Source: Dyadobacter sp. CY323 (GTDB lineage: Bacteria > Bacteroidota > Bacteroidia > Cytophagales > Spirosomataceae). Taken from it: a DNA stretch of 64,000 nt. Position numbers and translations under genes: made by a program. Positions 38,226-46,941 of this stretch are shown here, piece after piece. Numbering within the stretch: the first letter of the stretch is position 1; each line of letters begins with the position of its first letter. The stretch covers positions 124,001 to 188,000 of the forward strand of contig NZ_JAJUXH010000010.1 of assembly GCF_021390245.1 (NCBI RefSeq). The letters are read 5' to 3'. The notes under the pieces are model-generated. The model saw only the letters and a program-made list of their open reading frames with translations. It had not been told where the DNA came from and ran no database searches.

Positions 38226-39626
38226 TTATTTTCTGAGCACCCAAAACATTGTTATCAGCAAAACGACAACAATCGCATTGGTTACCTCTTTTAAAATTTG
38301 TTTAAAATCAAACCGCTCGCTGGTGCTATCGAGACTCTCTAAATTATCATAAAGGCCGGATGACCCACTAAATGCCAGATTTGCAAGCTTATAGTCCTCA
38401 CCTCGGACCTGCAAAGATTTAGCAGACCTGAGCGTATCATACCGGGCTTTCGCCGAATTGAAGTACACCCATTGAAAATACCTTCCCAATGGAAAAGATC
38501 CGTCTTTTCTGGGTACAACAAAATAGTCAAACGTTTTTTCACCAATCACACTCTGGTTACTGCGTTTGATGATCTGGCTGACCTCAGGCGGATAAATATC
38601 GAATGAGGAATTCGGCTGCATTGTCGGGGCTGGGATGGCAGCGATGTTGCCAACACCTTCAACTTTAAACATATACCTCACACTCTCGCCAGGATAAACC
38701 AACTCAGCCGAAAGCTTCTCGTTCAAACTATATTGACCTACCGCAACCTGGTCGCGCAGCGGATGGTCAGGTAATTGTTCCACTTTGACCCAATTTGCCT
38801 TTGATCGGAACGCTTTCAGAACTTTCTTGTCCACATTCACGGCACTACTGTTGTCTTTCACGAGCATTTCCAGTTTTACCGACGGAAACTGAATGTCCTC
38901 AGTAGTGATCGGGAAAAGCCTTGCCTGGTACATGTTGTATTCGGTATACTTCCGCCCGCGAATCGTAACTTTCCTTTTAATAATTTCTTCAATTCCTACA
39001 TTCTCTTCCCAGCAGGTAGTCGGTTTAACCGCTTTTAAAATCGTTTGCAGCTGTTCGTTAAAGCGGTAGAACTCCATTTCAACGGGTGTATTCTCAGCGA
39101 TATAAAGTGAAATTCGCAACGCGAATCCCTGGCGAATGAACACTTGCTTTTTATCTGTCTGGACCGATAGAAATATATCTTCCTTATTAGGTTCGAAATC
39201 ACTTTCTAAATTAGGTGTTTCCGCGGCCACAGGATTTTCAGTATCCTTACGGGCAGAGAATACCACCAATGTCTCTTCCGCATGCAGTCTTTGCCCGTTA
39301 ACCGTAAGAAAAAATTGCGGAACAAGATAGCTTCCAGGCTTAGAAGCGTAATATTCCTGTGTGATAGTTTGTATCACCACCTTCTGCCCATCTACAATAC
39401 TTATTGAACTTGTGGCCGATTTGCTCCTTTTCTCAAGATTCTTTATTTCCGGAAAAATAACGGATGGACGATTTTCCGCATCTCTCAAAACTACCGAAAT
39501 AAGAAGTGGTTCTTCCAACGAAAGATTTTTGGAGCCAAATTCAATTGTAGAAGCATTATTAACTACCTGCGCACAAATTGTACTCGAAAAACACAAAATA
39601 ATATTTAATAACGCATATAATTTCAT
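38226..39626 (-). CDS. BatD-like protein
   Basis: The 466-residue protein has a signal peptide ending STICAQ, beta-rich extracytoplasmic domains and a single C-terminal helix (NAIVVVLLITMFWVLRK). The order and the segments SLEEPLLISVVLR and YYASKPGSYLVPQFF match the BatD (oxygen tolerance) family. BatD normally stands with BatA, B, C and E. None are here, and aroC follows instead. That the family acts in aerotolerance is from Bacteroides work; the role of this lone copy is not known. Confidence 0.82.
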   Translation of the reverse strand: MKLYALLNIILCFSSTICAQVVNNASTIEFGSKNLSLEEPLLISVVLRDAENRPSVIFPEIKNLEKRSKSATSSISIVDGQKVVIQTITQEYYASKPGSYLVPQFFLTVNGQRLHAEETLVVFSARKDTENPVAAETPNLESDFEPNKEDIFLSVQTDKKQVFIRQGFALRISLYIAENTPVEMEFYRFNEQLQTILKAVKPTTCWEENVGIEEIIKRKVTIRGRKYTEYNMYQARLFPITTEDIQFPSVKLEMLVKDNSSAVNVDKKVLKAFRSKANWVKVEQLPDHPLRDQVAVGQYSLNEKLSAELVYPGESVRYMFKVEGVGNIAAIPAPTMQPNSSFDIYPPEVSQIIKRSNQSVIGEKTFDYFVVPRKDGSFPLGRYFQWVYFNSAKARYDTLRSAKSLQVRGEDYKLANLAFSGSSGLYDNLESLDSTSERFDFKQILKEVTNAIVVVLLITMFWVLRK

Positions 39627-39731
39627 GAATTATTTTCGTTAATTTTATTAGGATTTGCTGTGATCTTCCTGTTTCAGGAGATACTTTGTTCTGGTAAATA
39701 ACGTCCCTAAACCACAAAACTACATAATACT

Positions 39732-39935
39732 ATGGCCTCGATGCTTGAATACATAAAAATTATTCTGCAAAAAGTCAGCTTCGACAGAAGATTGTTTGAA
39801 AAAGAGTTGAGGAAAGCGATTCGTATGTTAATGCCGGCCGAAGTAAAACGTTTGAGACAGTGGTGTTATGACCATTATGCGACAATTCATTTACCCGTGT
39901 TAAATACATGCTTTGCACGTATATCATCTCTCTGA
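39732..39935 (+). CDS. Small conserved-looking cytoplasmic protein
   Basis: The 67-residue helical protein has ILQKVSFDRRLFEKELRKAI and a LMPAEVKRLRQWCYDHY segment. I have a vague recall of similar short Bacteroidota proteins but no named family. It has an ATG start at 39732, no signal peptide, and is followed by a strong hairpin shared with the TPR gene. It is divergent from batD. Confidence 0.65.
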   Translation: MASMLEYIKIILQKVSFDRRLFEKELRKAIRMLMPAEVKRLRQWCYDHYATIHLPVLNTCFARISSL

Positions 39936-39967
39936 TTCGATTTATTATTCCTGTGGTTTATAAAAGT

Positions 39968-39999
39968 GAAAAGGCCCTCGGAGTTCCGAGGGCCTTTTC
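39968..39999. terminator. Bidirectional terminator between the small protein and the TPR gene
   Basis: GAAAAGGCCCTCGGA and TCCGAGGGCCTTTTC form a nearly perfect 15-bp stem with A and T flanks. It serves both convergent genes and marks the end of the exb operon. Confidence 0.92.
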
Positions 40000-40017
40000 A
40001 ACTTATGGTCTTGTAAG

Positions 40018-41781
40018 TTATTGCTTTTTCTTTGGAGCCGCTTTTGGTTTAGCTGTGGTAGCAGCAGCTGGCTGAGCAGCAGGAGCTACCGCCAATCCTA
40101 ACGCCTCCTTGGCAGAAGCGTTATCCGGATCAACCTTTAATAATTTCTCCCAATACTCCTTCGCCTTAGCTTCATCCTTCAAAGTCGTTTGACTATAAAA
40201 AGCCAGGTATCCGTAAGCCAGTTTCAAGTAAGATTTATATTTACTTGGATCCGGATCTTTTTCGGCAAGTTCAGTCAGCTTTTGATAATGTGGTGCTGAA
40301 ATACCTTTGTCCACGTTCTCCTGACGATCGTAAGCATTGTACAGCGTACTTGCTCTCCAATAGTATCCATAAGGCCATTCAGGCAGTTTCTGCGTTACCG
40401 TCGCAAAAATCGAATCCGCCTTTAAGAATAACTCTCTTCTGGTAGCAGCAATCTTGGCGCTATCCGCATAGTTTGAATCCGCAGCCGTCGGCAGCACATA
40501 GCTTGTGGCAGTCTGGAAGTTAGCAAGACCGGTATAGTAATAATCGTTCGCCGTAGCCTTAGCGGTATCCAAAGCAATTCCTTTGGAATAAGTAGCCGCT
40601 GCATTCGGGAAGTCTTTCGCAGCATAGTATAGAGCAGCTACTTCTTTGTATGTTGTAGCAGCCTCTGCTTTGCTGGTATCCATGTCAGCTCCTTTCAGGA
40701 TATAACGAACACCCGTTGAGTCGTACTTCTTTTCGTCAGTTACCTTTTGATTATACGCGCGACCCAGATATTTATAGTCATCACCGATAACCTTATCAGG
40801 GGCAATTTTAATGAACTCATTCAAATTTTCAATTGCCTTGTCAGGATCATTTTGTTTGAAGTAAGACCATCCATACATACGAAGTGTGATCGGGTTGTTG
40901 ATCTTTCCTTTTATCTCTTCCAGCAATTGAAGTGATTTTGCATAATCATCGGCGGTAAACGCAAACTGAGCAGCGCGAAGCTTCATTTCTGGGTCAGTCG
41001 TTCCGCTTTTCTGGATATACAAATCAAAATTTTCAGCGGCTTGCTTATATTTCTGAGCGAAGAAATACAACTCTGCAAGGTCTTTATATGCGGGTGCAAA
41101 GTTTTGATCCGCCTCAATCGCCTTTTTATAATGTTCAAGAGCCAGATTGTAATTTTTACCGCGAAGGAAAATCTGACCAATTGCGTTGTGAGCAACAGCA
41201 TAGTTTGGTTTTGCTGTTAATGCATACTCATAAGCAGTTGCCGCGTTACCACCTTCATTGCGAAGCATTAAAGCATCCCCTTTCGCCAGGTAAGCATCAG
41301 CAAGATTTTTGTCTCTCTTAACAGCCAAATCTAAAAGTCTGATCGCCTCAGCAGGATCATTATTCTTTTCGAAAAGTGTATAAGCTTCACCGATTCTGAA
41401 AAGTACCTCCGCATCTTTTCCTTTTTTCTTCTCCGCCGTGTCAAACAATTCCTTGGCTTTGGCGCGATCTCCTTTTGAAAGCGCAATGGTTCCAAGTCCC
41501 ACCTGGTTCAGATATGACTTATCATCAATCGTCAGGCCTTTTTCGAAAGCTTTCTGCGCTTCATCCAGTTGATTAGTTTTAATATAATAGTATCCTAAAT
41601 AATACTGATTATCAGCAGAAGGTGTACCTTCAGCAAGTTTTTTAAATAATGCCCCTGCGTCATTGTAACGTTCTCCGTGTATCAATGCAAGACCATCCTG
41701 CACCGTCTGCGCTTGTAAGTTCGCAAACGATAATAAACTAATTAACAGTGCTACTAACTTCATTTTCATGTTTCTGTTCAT
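40018..41781 (-). CDS. Secreted TPR-repeat protein of the exb/tonB cluster
   Basis: A 587-residue protein with a signal peptide (LISLLSFANLQAQ). About ten TPR units follow; YYLGYYYIKTNQLDEAQKAF and AHNAIGQIFLRGKNYNLALEHY are clear examples. The C-terminus is an Ala/Pro/Lys-rich tail (AAPKKKQ). It is the last gene of the exbB-exbD-exbD-tonB-pstS-like run and likely scaffolds proteins in the periplasm. This location is inferred. The first ATG (41781) is used; an ATG at codon 5 or 7 is possible. Confidence 0.88.
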   Translation of the reverse strand: MNRNMKMKLVALLISLLSFANLQAQTVQDGLALIHGERYNDAGALFKKLAEGTPSADNQYYLGYYYIKTNQLDEAQKAFEKGLTIDDKSYLNQVGLGTIALSKGDRAKAKELFDTAEKKKGKDAEVLFRIGEAYTLFEKNNDPAEAIRLLDLAVKRDKNLADAYLAKGDALMLRNEGGNAATAYEYALTAKPNYAVAHNAIGQIFLRGKNYNLALEHYKKAIEADQNFAPAYKDLAELYFFAQKYKQAAENFDLYIQKSGTTDPEMKLRAAQFAFTADDYAKSLQLLEEIKGKINNPITLRMYGWSYFKQNDPDKAIENLNEFIKIAPDKVIGDDYKYLGRAYNQKVTDEKKYDSTGVRYILKGADMDTSKAEAATTYKEVAALYYAAKDFPNAAATYSKGIALDTAKATANDYYYTGLANFQTATSYVLPTAADSNYADSAKIAATRRELFLKADSIFATVTQKLPEWPYGYYWRASTLYNAYDRQENVDKGISAPHYQKLTELAEKDPDPSKYKSYLKLAYGYLAFYSQTTLKDEAKAKEYWEKLLKVDPDNASAKEALGLAVAPAAQPAAATTAKPKAAPKKKQ

Positions 41782-41856
41782 TTTTTATCCGGTTAAAATA
41801 ATGATAAAAAATTTGGCTTTTCAATAACAAATCCAAATCTATTAAATTGTACTAGG

Positions 41857-42804
41857 TCAAAAGTCTTTACCAGTCGTTATTTCCAACTCGCGCGGGTAGG
41901 GTACCGTCGGCAATAAACCCATTTTCTGAATTATCAAACCTCCGACATCCCTCGCAATGTAAGTCATTAATCCTCCTCCAAGTCCCGAATAACCTTCACG
42001 ACTAATTATGTAAAGATCTCTGAACAGGGGATACCGTTTGAACTCCAATCCACCCTGAAAAGGTTGAATGTAATCTGAAAGAGAATCCGGGTTTGCTTTC
42101 TTAGAAACGCCCATCACGTTGATTCCTTTGGACAATTCCTCAGATGCCAGAGAGTGTCCGTCGCTAATCCAATTAACCCCGATAAAACCCAGGTGTAGTG
42201 GATTTTCCCGAACATTCTTTATAACACTTTCATTTGATCCCGCGGAAATGATCCGCAATCCCTGTATGTCTTTTATTCCAAATTTATTTAGAATAAAATT
42301 CAAATTACTGGCATTGGCATTATCAAATACCAAAGTGATAGCTCCTTTCTGGTTTCCATCCTTCAACTGGGACCAATCCGTAATCCGGCTCTCCATTATA
42401 CCCTTGATCTCCGACATGGTGATCAGACTATCGGAATTAGCCTTACCTGTAACCAGCGCCAGTCCATCAGTCGCGATATGCTGAAATTTCTGTGTTCCCT
42501 TTTGTTTTCGAATGATCTCTAACTCCTTCTCATTAAGCTGTCGCGTCGAAAAAATAATCCTTGCACTATCATTCAACAATTGCCTGATCGCTTCTTGCTC
42601 GGGCTTGTAATCAATTTCAAAATGTGCATTTGGATAAATACCTTCGTAGGCATTCGTTAGTGCATGAACCAACGGCTTAAAAGACTCATCTGAAGCAATG
42701 GTAATGGTTCCTTGTCTGGGGTTATCCAGGCTATCACTAGACTTGTCACAGCCTATAAGACCTACTCCTAAAACTAGCAAATAGCTGACAGACCTGAATT
42801 TCAT
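41857..42804 (-). CDS. PstS-like substrate-binding lipoprotein
   Basis: The 315-residue product starts at the ATG at 42804, which overlaps the stop of the upstream small gene as ATGA. The signal has a lipobox LVLGVGLIGC, so it is a predicted lipoprotein. The periplasmic-binding fold of phosphate-type PstS (PBP_like_2) is suggested by GTITIASDESFKPLVHAL, ARIIFSTRQLNEKEL and ITDWSQLKDG. There are no pstCAB transporter genes here. Its link to exb/tonB argues for a job other than phosphate ABC import, for example phosphate sensing or a TonB-coupled uptake partner. This is inference. Confidence 0.87.
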   Translation of the reverse strand: MKFRSVSYLLVLGVGLIGCDKSSDSLDNPRQGTITIASDESFKPLVHALTNAYEGIYPNAHFEIDYKPEQEAIRQLLNDSARIIFSTRQLNEKELEIIRKQKGTQKFQHIATDGLALVTGKANSDSLITMSEIKGIMESRITDWSQLKDGNQKGAITLVFDNANASNLNFILNKFGIKDIQGLRIISAGSNESVIKNVRENPLHLGFIGVNWISDGHSLASEELSKGINVMGVSKKANPDSLSDYIQPFQGGLEFKRYPLFRDLYIISREGYSGLGGGLMTYIARDVGGLIIQKMGLLPTVPYPRELEITTGKDF

Positions 42805-43022
42805 GGCTCTTCCTGATTTCTTTTTCTCCAAACCCTATAGCCTCTGTAAGCACCGTATAAAATAAGTGTGCCAGCGAAGGCATATCTTGGAACACTTCCA
42901 ATCGGTAACAATCTAAAAGACAAGGAGGAGAGAATCAAAAAGATCCCTCCTCCTATGTATGTCAGAGCCATTACGATAGAGGTTAGATCACTGATCTTCT
43001 CATGCAATGGTTTTTCCCTCAT
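42801..43022 (-). CDS. Small two-helix membrane protein of the exb/tonB cluster
   Basis: The 73-residue product has hydrophobic helices at about residues 13-33 and 45-62, and a basic, charged end (RVWRKRNQEEP). It starts 3 bases after the tonB stop and overlaps the pstS-like start by four bases. This tight coupling shows it is part of the operon. Function is unknown. Confidence 0.75.
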   Translation of the reverse strand: MREKPLHEKISDLTSIVMALTYIGGGIFLILSSLSFRLLPIGSVPRYAFAGTLILYGAYRGYRVWRKRNQEEP

Positions 43023-43025
43023 GAG

Positions 43026-43850
43026 TTACTCCAACTGGAAATTAATTGGCAAGTTATACTTCACACGTACCGCACGTCCTGACTGCTTACCTGGTTTCCA
43101 TTTCGGCATTGCTTTCACAACACGAATGGCTTCCTCATCACAGCCAAATCCCAAACCTTTTAACACTGCCACATCCTGGATACTTCCATCGATATTAACA
43201 ACGAAGGACATGAAAACCCTTCCTGAAACGTTGGCACGTGAAGCTGCACTTGGATACTTGATGTTCTTACTCAAATACTTGTACATCTCCGCAGTACCAC
43301 CTGGAAACTCAGGCTGTTGCTCAACGACCGTAAAAACCTTTTCAGGTTCGGGAGCGGCCTCTACTACTGTACCTTTACTAGGTGCAGCTACTGCCTCGGG
43401 AGCAACGATGATTTCATTCGCATTCGGATCACCTTCTACCGTTTTATCAGCAACAACAGCTTCTTTAATTTCTTCAACTGTTGGTGGCGGAACTTCCTCA
43501 GGAACTTCTTCATCTTTCTTAACTTCCGGCGGTAAGAACTTCACCGTGTTCACCTTAGGTTGTTCAACCGGTGGCGGCGGTGGCGGTGGCGGTTCTGCCG
43601 GGTCAATTGGCGGCGGTGGTATCTTCATTAAATCCACCTCAATCATGGGCGCTTCTTCTTCCTGTCCGGCCGTCAATTTATTGATAATCGACGGGGTAAA
43701 CATCGCCAGGATAAACAAGGCAGCACCGATCAAAGTAGCCTTCGTAACATCGGCACGATAGCCTCTGCGAAGTTCAAATGCACCGTACGCCTTATTACGA
43801 TCAGCAAACACTATATCATCAAGCGTTGCATTCGGGCCTATTTCTGCCAT
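43026..43850 (-). CDS. Energy transducer TonB
   Basis: A 274-residue inner-membrane protein with a periplasmic arm. A transmembrane helix lies at about residues 36-56. A Pro-rich span (PPPPIDPAEPPPPPP) crosses the periplasm. The TonB C-terminal domain (about residues 180-274) contains YKYLSKNIKYPSAASRANVS and GCDEEAIRVVKAMPKWKPGK. The protein transmits the proton-motive force from ExbB/ExbD to outer-membrane receptors. It is the fourth gene of the exb operon. A tonB symbol is not assigned because several paralogues are expected in this phylum. Confidence 0.94.
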   Translation of the reverse strand: MAEIGPNATLDDIVFADRNKAYGAFELRRGYRADVTKATLIGAALFILAMFTPSIINKLTAGQEEEAPMIEVDLMKIPPPPIDPAEPPPPPPPPVEQPKVNTVKFLPPEVKKDEEVPEEVPPPTVEEIKEAVVADKTVEGDPNANEIIVAPEAVAAPSKGTVVEAAPEPEKVFTVVEQQPEFPGGTAEMYKYLSKNIKYPSAASRANVSGRVFMSFVVNIDGSIQDVAVLKGLGFGCDEEAIRVVKAMPKWKPGKQSGRAVRVKYNLPINFQLE

Positions 43851-43877
43851 GGCGCTTTAATTAGTTTTGATTAGTGA

Positions 43878-44456
43878 TTAATTTTTATCTTTTATTTTAT
43901 CACCAAGTAGCTTCTTCTCCGAATCGGTAAGATTGTCTACCAGCGCATAACGTTTCGACTTAGTAATGGCCATTTCATCCAATACGTCTACCATATTCTT
44001 ATAAGTAGACACCGGTGTCGGCTTGATTACCACTACAAAAGCTTCGTTCCCTTTTTCATCCTTTGGGTTAGCTGCGTTGATACGTTTCTGGGAAGCAAAA
44101 ATCACACTTCTGAGATCAAACCCATAGCGGGTTGTTTTCAAAGAAGCTTCTGCTTTGTCGTCATCCGCAGCAACACCGTCCAGATAATATACATCATCGT
44201 TTGCTCCCATAAAAAGGGTCAAAACTTTGGATGCTTTTAAAGGTTCGGTCTCTTTCTCTTTATCCTCTGTTTTATCAGGTACAGCGAGTGACATGGATGT
44301 CGGCTTGGACATCGTCGTCGCAAGCATGAAAAACGTGATAAGCAAGAAGCCCAAATCCACCATGGGTGTCATGTCCACTCGCGTGGACATTTTCTTGGCC
44401 CGAACCTTACCATCACCTTTGCCGTGCCCACCACCTGATTCTTCAATTGCTGCCAT
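43878..44456 (-). CDS. Biopolymer transport protein ExbD, second copy
   Basis: The 192-residue ExbD/TolR protein has one N-terminal helix (about residues 30-50) with VDMTPMVDLGFLLITFFML, which includes the conserved proton-path Asp. The periplasmic domain contains VVVIKPTPVSTYKNM. It lies 34 bases downstream of the other exbD. Two ExbD paralogues per operon are common in Bacteroidota. Confidence 0.93.
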   Translation of the reverse strand: MAAIEESGGGHGKGDGKVRAKKMSTRVDMTPMVDLGFLLITFFMLATTMSKPTSMSLAVPDKTEDKEKETEPLKASKVLTLFMGANDDVYYLDGVAADDDKAEASLKTTRYGFDLRSVIFASQKRINAANPKDEKGNEAFVVVIKPTPVSTYKNMVDVLDEMAITKSKRYALVDNLTDSEKKLLGDKIKDKN

Positions 44457-44490
44457 TTCTCTTCTTAATTAAAATGATACCTTTTAAGTA

Positions 44491-45105
44491 CTATTCGTTT
44501 GTATAGCCAGCTGGTGCTTGTTCGCTACCTGTTATCAGGTTGAACTTGTTAATGTTCTGCGATTGCAGGTTAGCAAGTACATCTTTAAAAACAGGGAACT
44601 TAGACAAATTATCACCTTTCAAAGCAATCCGCAATTGGTTATTCGCTTTACGAGCTGCATAAACCCAATCAGCCAATTCACTTGCTCCTGTGGAATCAAC
44701 CGGAATACCAGGCTGTTTCACATTCGGCATTTGCTCTTTTGTCATGTTCAGCCAGGGCTTCAATTGATTCAGAGGAAATCCAAAGCTGCTTTGTAATGCA
44801 AATTTAGCTTTCTCAGTTTCAGTGAATGTAATCCCCTTTGACTGACCTATATTTTCAAGCATTGCCGCACGAACTGGTTTCGCATCCACTCCAAAGAACA
44901 CTTTACCCGCTTTGTCGATACTAATGACCATAATGTCATCATCCGGAACTTTGATCTGAGAAATCGAAGAAGGAGTGGTAATCTCAGCTTCGTTCGACTT
45001 AAAAGTCGCCGTCATAATGAAGAATGTCAGTAGTAAGAACGCCACGTCAGTCATCGCCGTCATATCTGTATGCGGGGCGTGCTTCTTAGGTCTTACTTTT
45101 GCCAT
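44491..45105 (-). CDS. Biopolymer transport protein ExbD, first copy
   Basis: The 204-residue ExbD/TolR paralogue has the helix TDMTAMTDVAFLLLTFFIM with its conserved Asp, and a periplasmic part (LRIALKGDNLSKFPVF). It follows exbB by 61 bases. It is clearly distinct from the downstream copy, so the two may form a heteromeric ExbD dimer in the ExbB pore; this is inference. Confidence 0.93.
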   Translation of the reverse strand: MAKVRPKKHAPHTDMTAMTDVAFLLLTFFIMTATFKSNEAEITTPSSISQIKVPDDDIMVISIDKAGKVFFGVDAKPVRAAMLENIGQSKGITFTETEKAKFALQSSFGFPLNQLKPWLNMTKEQMPNVKQPGIPVDSTGASELADWVYAARKANNQLRIALKGDNLSKFPVFKDVLANLQSQNINKFNLITGSEQAPAGYTNE

Positions 45106-45166
45106 AACAAATATATAAGTTTTTTGTATATTAACGTAACTTCACTATTAAATAGTTTCTCAACTA

Positions 45167-46006
45167 TCAATAATGTGCAGCAAAATTTGATTGAAGGCTC
45201 ATGCCGATCTCATCAATGCTGTAAGTAAGGTCGTCAACACGGCTGTTCAGGTAAGCGTAAGAAATAGTCGCGATAGCCGATGTACCAATACCAAGTGCGG
45301 TATTGATAAGGGCCTCGGAGATACCAGTTGCAAGAGCAGCTGAGTCAGGAGAACCTGATGTACCAAGTGCCGCGAACGCTTTAATCATACCAATTACCGT
45401 TCCAAGAAGTGCAAGAAGTGTAGATGCACCGGCAAGAGTTGCGATAATTGTAAGGTTTTTCTGAAGCATTGGAAGTTCAAGCGTAGTCGCTTCTTCGATT
45501 TCTTTCTGAAGAGCCGCCAGTTTTTGTTCTTTATCAAGCGCAGTTTCCGTAGTTAACTGCTTATATTTCAAAAGGCCTGCTTTAACAACATTACCAACAG
45601 ATCCTTTTTGTCTGTCACATTCTTTGATTGCTTCGTCGATTTGATTTTTGTCGAGAAGGCTTCTCAACTTACGTACAAATGCATCGATGCTGCCTGATCC
45701 TGATGCTTTGTTCAAAGTGATCAGACGTTCGATTGTAAATGTTAACACGATGAGGAAACAAGTCATCAAAATTGGTACGATAGGACCTCCTTTGTAAACG
45801 ATTCCGTAGTAATCACCATCGATTGGGCCTTTTGCGTGATCGCCATCCTTAAAGTGTTCCGGAGCTCCCAGAACGAAAATGTAAACAACTAATGCAATCG
45901 CGAATAGTAGAGGGATTACCAATGCCGGGTTCAAACCGCCTTTGCCTTTTGTTGCTGCCGCAGCAGGCTTTGGAGCTGGTGCCGGACTTGTAGCTTTCTT
46001 TTCCAT
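45167..46006 (-). CDS. exbB: MotA/TolQ/ExbB proton channel family protein
   Basis: A 279-residue inner-membrane protein. It has an N-terminal helix (about 26-46) after a low-complexity leader, then three helices of the ExbB core (ILMTCFLIVLTFTIERLITL; TIIATLAGASTLLALLGTVI; GISEALINTALGIGTSAIAT). The channel is built with ExbD and energises TonB. This is the first gene of the operon, with a matching promoter upstream. Confidence 0.94.
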   Translation of the reverse strand: MEKKATSPAPAPKPAAAATKGKGGLNPALVIPLLFAIALVVYIFVLGAPEHFKDGDHAKGPIDGDYYGIVYKGGPIVPILMTCFLIVLTFTIERLITLNKASGSGSIDAFVRKLRSLLDKNQIDEAIKECDRQKGSVGNVVKAGLLKYKQLTTETALDKEQKLAALQKEIEEATTLELPMLQKNLTIIATLAGASTLLALLGTVIGMIKAFAALGTSGSPDSAALATGISEALINTALGIGTSAIATISYAYLNSRVDDLTYSIDEIGMSLQSNFAAHY

Positions 46007-46629
46007 CAGACTTACTTTTAAAGGTTAAATTGAGATTTTGGTTGTGAATTAAATAAAACTTTTGGTTAAAACTGGTTTTGGTAAAATATAATTTCGATTG
46101 CCTTTTAAATTATCGACTTCTACAAAAGTATGAGTTTTCCTTTTAAAAAAAAGCAAGCTTTTTGTCAGATTTTTTGTCGTTTTTTTGATCAGATTTTCTA
46201 AAAATTGCATAATTTGAAGAATGAACTGTTCAATATTTTGGCCTAAAATCCCGGTTCAATGCTGATTAAGAACCGTCTATCACATAATTGCAAATCTATA
46301 TATAATTGTACTCTTTACTTCAAACTCTACTAACATGTTTTTCAAAGCCTACCTTTGTATTTCAAAATATTTCAAGATTAACTTAGAAAAGCAAATATTA
46401 TTTTTCTCCTACTAAGTGTCTAGACAACAATTTTAAATTTCGCATAACTCTTTTTCCCTGGCACGCTGTCATTTTGTTCAAAATCGAGATGCGGAAAAGT
46501 TAACAATGTTGCTGTTTGCTGCTTCCACAGACATCTTTATCCAGGTGCGTCGGCGACGAATTGACAAAAATCCGGTAATTTTAGTTTTTGAATTACAAAG
46601 GCCCGCTAACTTAACAAATTCATAATACG
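46007..46629. other. Intergenic region between exbB and gatC
   Basis: AT-rich, 623 bases, with no reading frame or RNA gene that I can support. It holds the candidate exb promoter at 46123-46156. TTGAC at 46561 with a TAGTTTTTG near 46582 is a weak candidate for gatC. A further TACCTTTG box at 46350-46357 on the plus strand has no start nearby. Nothing else is seen. Confidence 0.6.
46123..46156 (-). promoter_or_regulatory. Candidate promoter of the exb operon
   Basis: On the minus strand TTG (46156-46154) is followed after 23 bases by TACTTTTG (46130-46123), matching the Bacteroidota TTG...TAnnTTTG arrangement. It lies about 117 bases before the exbB ATG. Confidence 0.45.
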
Positions 46630-46917
46630 ATGAAAATAGATCAGGAATCACTTAAAAAAATTGCAAACCTCGCCCGGCTTGAAATCAAACCCGGAGAAGA
46701 GGAAGCTCTCCTGAAAAGTATGGATTCGGTGTTGACGTGGATGGACCAGCTGAATGAAATTGATACAGAAGGCGTGGAGCCGCTCACTCACATCATGGAT
46801 GAAGTTAATAACTGGCGGGAAGATCAGGGCTCGAATACACTTAGCAGAACGGAAGCATTAGGCAATGCGCCTTCCAAAAATGATACCTATATAATGGTAC
46901 CAAAAGTCATTGAGTAA
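46630..46917 (+). CDS. gatC: Aspartyl/glutamyl-tRNA amidotransferase subunit C
   Basis: A 95-residue cofactor subunit of GatCAB, which makes Gln-tRNA or Asn-tRNA by transamidation. KIANLARLEIKPGEEE at the N-terminus is the family signature. WMDQLNEIDTEGVEPLTHIMD follows. It is full length. It converges on the nitrilase gene. gatA and gatB are not in the window. Confidence 0.94.
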   Translation: MKIDQESLKKIANLARLEIKPGEEEALLKSMDSVLTWMDQLNEIDTEGVEPLTHIMDEVNNWREDQGSNTLSRTEALGNAPSKNDTYIMVPKVIE

Positions 46918-46941
46918 CAATGGGACAATTTGACCAATGTG

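Noticed and set aside
46007-46629. tRNA or small RNA in the exbB-gatC gap
   Set aside because: No cloverleaf, GTTCRA-type T-loop or strong hairpin was found by eye. Only AT-rich sequence with weak promoter-like boxes is seen.
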